Source: Streptomyces fulvoviolaceus (GTDB taxonomy: Bacteria > Actinomycetota > Actinomycetes > Streptomycetales > Streptomycetaceae). Taken from it: a DNA stretch of 64,000 nt. Numbering within the stretch: the stretch's first letter is position 1; each line of letters starts with the position of its first letter. The translations under genes were made by a program, and so were the position numbers. The DNA lies in contig NZ_JOEY01000033.1 of assembly GCF_000718165.1 (NCBI RefSeq), positions 124,001-188,000 of the forward strand, written 5' to 3'. Shown in pieces: positions 60,196 to 64,000 of this stretch. A model generated the notes under the pieces. That model made no database searches. It saw only the letters and a program-made list of their open reading frames with translations, and was not told where the DNA came from.

Positions 60196-60244
60196 CCACC
60201 ACTTCGGCCACCCCGATCTCATTGCCCCAGAGGAGCGTCTCCCC

Positions 60245-60409
60245 ATGCCGCACACCACCACCGCAGCGACCAGCACGGCCCGCACCGGCCGCCCGTCATC
60301 CACCACCCCCGGCCCGTCACGCCGGACCCCGGCCACCGCCATCCCCGTCATGCCCCTCTGGCAGGGGCTCGCCCACCTCTTCGCCCCGGCGGACAGCGCT
60401 CGCGCCTGA
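60245..60409 (+). CDS. Small Pro/Thr-rich protein, 54 residues
   Basis: Starts at ATG 60245 after AGAGGAG. The first 33 residues are Thr/Ser/Arg/Pro-rich (MPHTTTAATSTARTGRPSST), the last 20 more ordered (IPVMPLWQGLAHLFAPADSA). It follows the small membrane gene by 49 bp, so they may share a transcript. Its 3' half overlaps the tail of the opposite GNAT gene. Real expression is uncertain. Confidence 0.45.
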   Translation: MPHTTTAATSTARTGRPSSTTPGPSRRTPATAIPVMPLWQGLAHLFAPADSARA

Positions 60410-61000
60410 GCACTCCCGCGGGTCCTCCAGGGCCGAGGAAGGCGACGGGCCACGCCGACTGTGACGCACCCCGCCCCGGTCATCACCGGGATCAGGGCGT
60501 GCACCCATCACGCGGTACATGCCGATCGAGTCGTGCGTGGCGGTGTCGGCGAAGCCGAACTTCTCGTAGAGGAAGCGTGCGGAGCCGTCCGCGATCAACG
60601 AAACGTAGGCGGTGGCCGGCGCCCGGCGCTCCAGCTCTTCGGTGAGCGCGGCCATGATGCGCCTGCCGAGACCACGCCCCTGGTGTGCGGGGTGCACGCA
60701 GATGTCGACGATCTGGAACGCGGTACCGCCGTCACCGATGATCCGCCCCATGCCGATGGGCACGCCCTCGTGGTGGAGGACCACCCCGTGCCATGTGCGG
60801 GGCAGGGCGAGCGCAACCGCTTCCGGGTCCTTGTCCGAGAGGCCGGCATCGGTGCGCATGCGGCGGAAGGCCTCGACCGAGGGCACGCCCACGCGCACCT
60901 CGTAAGGATCACTCAAGCTGTCCACTTCCGATCGTGCGATGTGCGCGGTGACGAGCCCGCTCCGGTGCTCGTCCCGTCGGTCAGTGTCCTGCTTCGGCAT
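60317..61000 (-). CDS. GNAT acetyltransferase with unusual C-terminal extension
   Basis: 227 residues. Core GNAT motifs are QIVDICVHPAHQGRGLGRRI (acetyl-CoA loop) and ARFLYEKFGFADTATHDSIG, ending near MYRVMGARP (about residue 169). Family members normally stop about there; this one continues for some 58 Gly/Asp/Arg/Pro-rich residues that overlap the oppositely oriented 54-residue frame. Loss of the original stop is likely. Its start overlaps the preceding gene by 20 bp. Confidence 0.85.
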   Translation of the reverse strand: MPKQDTDRRDEHRSGLVTAHIARSEVDSLSDPYEVRVGVPSVEAFRRMRTDAGLSDKDPEAVALALPRTWHGVVLHHEGVPIGMGRIIGDGGTAFQIVDICVHPAHQGRGLGRRIMAALTEELERRAPATAYVSLIADGSARFLYEKFGFADTATHDSIGMYRVMGARPDPGDDRGGVRHSRRGPSPSSALEDPRECSGASAVRRGEEVGEPLPEGHDGDGGGRGPA

Positions 61001-61508
61001 GGTCGCCGTGGTCGCCGAGCTGGGCCTCGAACCAGTCGTGCAGCGCGTCGACCAGGACCGCCTCTGCGGTCTCGTAGGTGAGGGTGGCCCCGTCGGGCCG
61101 CTCCTGGTAGCGCACCGCGATGCGTTCGTAGCCGTCCTGCAGATCCGTCAGGCCCGGCATGCCCTTGCCGTGGATCCGGGCGGGGTCGCCGAAGTCGCCC
61201 TGGCCGAACGCCTTGGCCTCCTGCCGGAGGTGGGTGCGTATGAGGTCGACCTGCTGGGCGTCGTCCGGCTGGTCGGCGACGACGTCCTGGACCCCGCCCG
61301 TCTCGGTGGGGGTGAAGTGGTGGGTGGTCTCCTCGAGGTCGAACGGCATCACGGTCCGGCCGCGTTCGGCGACCGCTTCCTGGCGGCCGGTCTGCCCGTT
61401 GCCGCTCTCTCGCAGCGTGCCGCCGATCAGGAGGGCGGCGCCCAGTGCCGCGCCGACGGCTGCCGCGGTGATGCCTGCCGTCAGCAGCTTGCGCTTGCGG
61501 TGATTCAT
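60981..61508 (-). CDS. Membrane-anchored hypothetical protein
   Basis: 175 residues from ATG 61508, with GGAGG seven bases upstream. A basic N-terminus (MNHRKRKLL), one helix (TAGITAAAVGAALGAALLIG), and an outer domain of about 140 residues containing TLRESGNGQTGRQEAVAERG, then RTVMPFDLEETTHHFTPTET and VDALHDWFEAQLGDHGDHAE. The late H-x-D/H-rich tail GDHGDHAEAGH might bind metal. No family recognised. Co-transcribed with the GNAT gene downstream. Confidence 0.7.
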   Translation of the reverse strand: MNHRKRKLLTAGITAAAVGAALGAALLIGGTLRESGNGQTGRQEAVAERGRTVMPFDLEETTHHFTPTETGGVQDVVADQPDDAQQVDLIRTHLRQEAKAFGQGDFGDPARIHGKGMPGLTDLQDGYERIAVRYQERPDGATLTYETAEAVLVDALHDWFEAQLGDHGDHAEAGH

Positions 61509-61557
61509 CCAGTGCCTCCAGGGCGTGCAGTACGCCCGCTCCGTTGTGGGTGTTGTG

Positions 61558-61680
61558 GGTGGGATCGCTGCGATGCCGGTGGCAGGCAGCTGCATCGGGC
61601 GGGCCCCACGGCTTCGTCCGCGGGTGGGATCGCTGCGATGCGGTGGCGGGCAGGGCGCATGGGCGGGCCCTTCGGCTTCG
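61558..61680. repeat. Imperfect direct duplication of about 60 bp
   Basis: 61558-61617 and 61622-61680 both begin GGGTGGGATCGCTGCGATGC and end with a GGGCGGGCCC-like block and CGGCTTCG. The copies differ by a few substitutions and small gaps. They lie in the spacer between the hypothetical gene (start 61508) and the MFS stop (61806). Confidence 0.8.
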
Positions 61681-61691
61681 CCTGCGCCGCG

Positions 61692-61768
61692 GCTGTGGAA
61701 GCCGGAGCGGCAGTGGAAGCCGGAGCGGCTGTGGAAGTGCGGGCGCGACTGTGGAAGTGCCGGCGCGG
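61692..61768. repeat. Four tandem repeats of 18-20 bp
   Basis: Units carrying GTGGAAG begin at 61695, 61713, 61731 and 61751. The first two read GTGGAAGCCGGAGCGG; the latter two diverge to GTGGAAGTGC. The whole 297-bp spacer 61509-61805 therefore consists largely of repeats, with no gene seen in it. Confidence 0.8.
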
Positions 61769-61805
61769 CCCACCCCTGCCGGCCTTCGGGACCGTCGGCT
61801 CGGGC

Positions 61806-63212
61806 CTACTCGTGCTTGGCGGGGATCAGCCACACGGCGATGACGGCGGAGGCCGCGGCCATGCCGGTGGCGACGAGGAACGCGTCGTCGAAGCCGGAGG
61901 CGGCCTGGGCGCCGGAGTGGGCGGCGATGCTCGTGGCGGCGGCGCTGGAGACGGCCGCGGCGCCGGCCGAGGCGCCGAACTCGTGGAAGGTACTGACGAT
62001 CCCCGACGTCACCCCGGCCTCGTGGGGAGCGACGTCGGCGAGTGCGGTGGCGGAGGCGACGACGAACAGGGCGCCCAGTCCCGCCGCGGCGACGCTCACG
62101 CCGATGACCATCGCGGTGGTTCCGGACCAGAGCACCGGCAGGAGGAACCCGGCGGACGCGACAGCCAGGGAGACCACGGCCAGCAGCCGTGCTCCCAGAC
62201 GGCCGATCACGCGGCCGGCGGCTGCGGCGGCGGCCATGGTCAGCAGCGCCACCGGCAGGAACAGCACGCCGGTCGTCAGGGCACCGTGGCCCTGCTGGTT
62301 CTGGAGGTAGAAGGAGCCGAGGAAGAAGGCCCCCACCATCAGCGCCGTGGTGACAGCGATCACGAAGGTCCCCGCCACGACCGGGCGCCGGCCCAGCAGA
62401 CGCAGGTCCATCAGCGGCGCCGCCGCCCGGCGTTGCCAGAGGGCGAACGCCGCGTAGCCGACTGCCGCGGCGACGACCAGGGCCACGGTGACGATGTCGA
62501 GCCAGCCGTGGTCGCCGGCACGGATCAGGGCGTAGATGAGGGCGCCGGTCGCGGCGGCGACGAGGGCGGCGCCGGGTATGTCGAGGGAGCCGGTGCCCGC
62601 GCGCGGCAAGCCGGGCAGGATTCGGGCGAGCGAGACGAGGACGATCAGGCCGACGGGGACGTTGACGAAGAAGACCCAGGCCCAGCCCGGACCTGCCGTG
62701 ATCAGCCCGCCCAGCAGCACGCCGAGGGCGGCGCCCCCACCGCCGAGCGCCGACCAGATGCCCAGCGCGCGGTTGCGCTCGTCGCCCTCGAACAGCCGCA
62801 CCACCACGGACAGCGCGGCGGGCGAGAGCAGCGCGGCGCCCGCCCCCTGGGCGATGCGTGCGGCGAGCAGCAGCGGGGCGCCGGTGGCGAGTCCGGCGGC
62901 CAGCGACGCGGCGGTGAACACGGCGAGCCCGGCCAGGACGACCCGCTTGGGACCGAACAGGTCCGCGGCCCGGCCGCCGAGCAGCATCAGACTCCCGAAC
63001 GTGAGGGCGTATCCGCTGACCACCCAGGTCAACGCGGCGCGGTCCAGGTCCAGTTCGGCACCCATGTCGGGCAGTGCGATCGCGACCACGGTGACGTCGA
63101 GGATCAGCATCAACTGGGCCAGCCCCAGCAGCCCCAGCGCCGGCCAGCGCAGCGGATGCGGTCCGCCCGCCGCGTGTGTGGTGGTGGTTTCCGTGTCGCC
63201 CATGACGCTCAC
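61806..63212 (-). CDS. MFS drug exporter, DHA2 (14-helix) family
   Basis: 468 residues from GTG 63212 (ATG 63203 also possible). Motif D1-type LDVTVVAIALPDMGAEL in helix 1, motif A GGRAADLFGPKRVV after helix 2, motif B AARIAQGAGAALLSPAALSV and motif C LGVLLGGLITAGPGWAWVFF identify DHA2. About fourteen helices. It should export drugs using the proton gradient. Divergent from a TetR gene across an inverted repeat that very probably is its operator. Confidence 0.93.
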   Translation of the reverse strand: MSVMGDTETTTTHAAGGPHPLRWPALGLLGLAQLMLILDVTVVAIALPDMGAELDLDRAALTWVVSGYALTFGSLMLLGGRAADLFGPKRVVLAGLAVFTAASLAAGLATGAPLLLAARIAQGAGAALLSPAALSVVVRLFEGDERNRALGIWSALGGGGAALGVLLGGLITAGPGWAWVFFVNVPVGLIVLVSLARILPGLPRAGTGSLDIPGAALVAAATGALIYALIRAGDHGWLDIVTVALVVAAAVGYAAFALWQRRAAAPLMDLRLLGRRPVVAGTFVIAVTTALMVGAFFLGSFYLQNQQGHGALTTGVLFLPVALLTMAAAAAAGRVIGRLGARLLAVVSLAVASAGFLLPVLWSGTTAMVIGVSVAAAGLGALFVVASATALADVAPHEAGVTSGIVSTFHEFGASAGAAAVSSAAATSIAAHSGAQAASGFDDAFLVATGMAAASAVIAVWLIPAKHE

Positions 63213-63230
63213 CCCTCATCGCTTCATCGC

Positions 63231-63297
63231 TAAGTCGTACAACGCTGTTCAGGTTATACGGCCCGGGAGCGTAAGCCAAACAGTGCTGTACGACTTA
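63231..63297. promoter_or_regulatory. TetR operator dyad between MFS exporter and its regulator
   Basis: TAAGTCGTACAACGCTGTT (63231-63249) and AACAGTGCTGTACGACTTA (63279-63297) are inverted copies matching at 17 of 19 positions. Each half also contains its own small dyad (ACAG-TG-CTGT in the right one). They cover both promoters, so one TetR protein can repress both genes. Confidence 0.85.
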
Positions 63298-63315
63298 CTG
63301 CGGTACTGTGGGCGC

Positions 63316-63924
63316 ATGGGCAGCAAGAGCACCACCAAACGCGCCGACGCCCTGCGCAGCATCGAGGCGATCGCGCAGGCCGCGGCCGAATGCCTCGGAC
63401 GGAACCCCGAGGCGAGCCTGAGCGAGATCGCGCGCGCCGCGGGCGTGGGCCGGGTGACGCTGTACGCGCACTTCGCCTCCCGGGCGGAGGTCGTCGACGC
63501 GGCGATGAGCCGCGCCATCGACCGGGGCAACGAGGTACTGGACACGATCGACCTGACCGGTGACCCGCTGCTCGCCCTGGCGCGGTACATCGAGGCCGGC
63601 TGGCACCTGGTGGACCAGGCACGGGCGCTGCTCGCCGCCGCGCAACGGGAACTCTCCGCCGGACGCATCCGCGAACTGCACGCCGGGCCCGCCGCCCGGG
63701 TCGAGGCGCTGGTCGCCCGTGGCCGCGCCGAGGGCGCCTTCCGTACGGACCTGCCGGTCGCCTGGATGGTCAATGTCCTGCACGCGGTCATGCACAGCGC
63801 GGCAGACGAGATCCGCGCCGGCCGTCTCACCTCCGACCGCGCCGCCGACCACATCACGGCCACGGTGCTCGCCGCCTTCACGCCCCCGGGCAGACCGGTA
63901 CCCGAGCCCGGTGGCGGGGCGTAA
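63316..63924 (+). CDS. TetR-family repressor of the MFS exporter
   Basis: 202 residues starting at ATG 63316. Helix-turn-helix: SIEAIAQAAAECLGRNPEAS, then LSEIARAAGVGRVTLYAHFA, followed by SRAEVVDAAM. The C-terminal domain has WHLVDQARALLAAAQRELS. A much longer open frame upstream runs antisense through the MFS gene and is rejected. Divergent layout with the exporter and the dyad at 63231-63297 indicate a drug-sensing repressor. Confidence 0.93.
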   Translation: MGSKSTTKRADALRSIEAIAQAAAECLGRNPEASLSEIARAAGVGRVTLYAHFASRAEVVDAAMSRAIDRGNEVLDTIDLTGDPLLALARYIEAGWHLVDQARALLAAAQRELSAGRIRELHAGPAARVEALVARGRAEGAFRTDLPVAWMVNVLHAVMHSAADEIRAGRLTSDRAADHITATVLAAFTPPGRPVPEPGGGA

Positions 63925-64000
63925 CGACAACAGCAGGCCGCCCCGCTCCGGAACACCGGCGTGCCCAACACCCGCCCCGTGCCAGGATGTTGACGCGAAA
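63925..64000. other. Right edge, nothing recognised
   Basis: 76 bp after the TetR stop. No coding signal or hairpin of note. Confidence 0.3.

Noticed and set aside
62536..63315. Open frame extending the last TetR gene leftward by 260 codons
   Set aside because: It runs antisense through the MFS gene and across the operator; ATG 63316 gives the normal family length.
1..64000. CRISPR arrays, prophage or intact transposase genes
   Set aside because: All tandem repeats seen have short units (9-20 bp) with no spacers, and no integrase or transposase motif was found in any frame examined.

Overview
The window is chromosomal DNA of a Streptomyces-like actinomycete. GC content is very high, GTG and TTG starts are common, and several gene pairs overlap as ATGA, GTGA or TGATG. 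The content is typical of the genus: the futalosine menaquinone route, System II cytochrome c maturation (ccsB-resB-ccdA-tlpA) followed by hemL, a Ser/Thr kinase, and many TetR, ArsR and PucR regulators. From memory, the order of the mqn and ccs/hemL blocks resembles the S. coelicolor SCO4469-SCO4494 region. No rRNA, convincing tRNA, intact insertion sequence, phage or CRISPR array was seen.

Layout. 1-5.4 kb: lipid genes, namely two tandem acyl-CoA ligase paralogues (the first cut by the window edge), a 3-oxoacyl-ACP reductase whose 3' part is destroyed, a MaoC hydratase and a TetR regulator. 5.4-12.3 kb: late menaquinone genes (mqnE, UbiX-, UbiA- and UbiD-like) with an Lrp regulator and a rhomboid protease facing the other way. 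12.4-24.7 kb: permease, secreted peptidase, a kinase with a ricin-like lectin domain, TetR and ArsR regulators with visible operators, quinone oxidoreductase, lipoprotein, secreted metalloprotease, CDP-alcohol phosphotransferase and transglutaminase-like protein. 24.7-31.2 kb: PucR regulator, cytosine-deaminase-like enzyme and Fe(II) oxygenase, then a coupled pair of a P-loop ATPase and a membrane-anchored ligand-binding protein. 31.2-41.2 kb: SRPBCC protein, ECF sigma factor with a probable anti-sigma partner, cytochrome c maturation, a Tat-exported deacetylase-like lipoprotein, a phosphatase and hemL.

41.5-46.6 kb: a flotillin/NfeD-like membrane pair and a PucR/CdaR regulator. Three copies of one 17-bp palindrome occur here. 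The block has suffered a deletion that fused the start of a Na+/H+ antiporter to the end of a CBS-domain gene. 46.7-52.4 kb: an arsenic-resistance island with ArsI-like dioxygenase, ArsO-like flavoprotein, two ArsR regulators, an aquaporin, one intact arsenate reductase and a broken second one carrying a palindromic repeat in its active-site loop. It also holds remnants of an MFS pump, a dehydrogenase and a flavin monooxygenase. No intact Acr3 or ArsB pump is present, so the aquaporin is the only visible candidate arsenite exit.

52.5-64 kb: IclR regulator with a MATE exporter, a two-component system next to a DUF3500 + HupE-like pair, small proteins, a GNAT enzyme with an odd C-terminus, a repeat-rich spacer, and a 14-helix MFS drug exporter divergent from its TetR regulator across a clear dyad. 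The best leads for something undescribed are the ATPase/binding-protein pair, the palindrome-linked flotillin regulon, and the deaminase/oxygenase pair.
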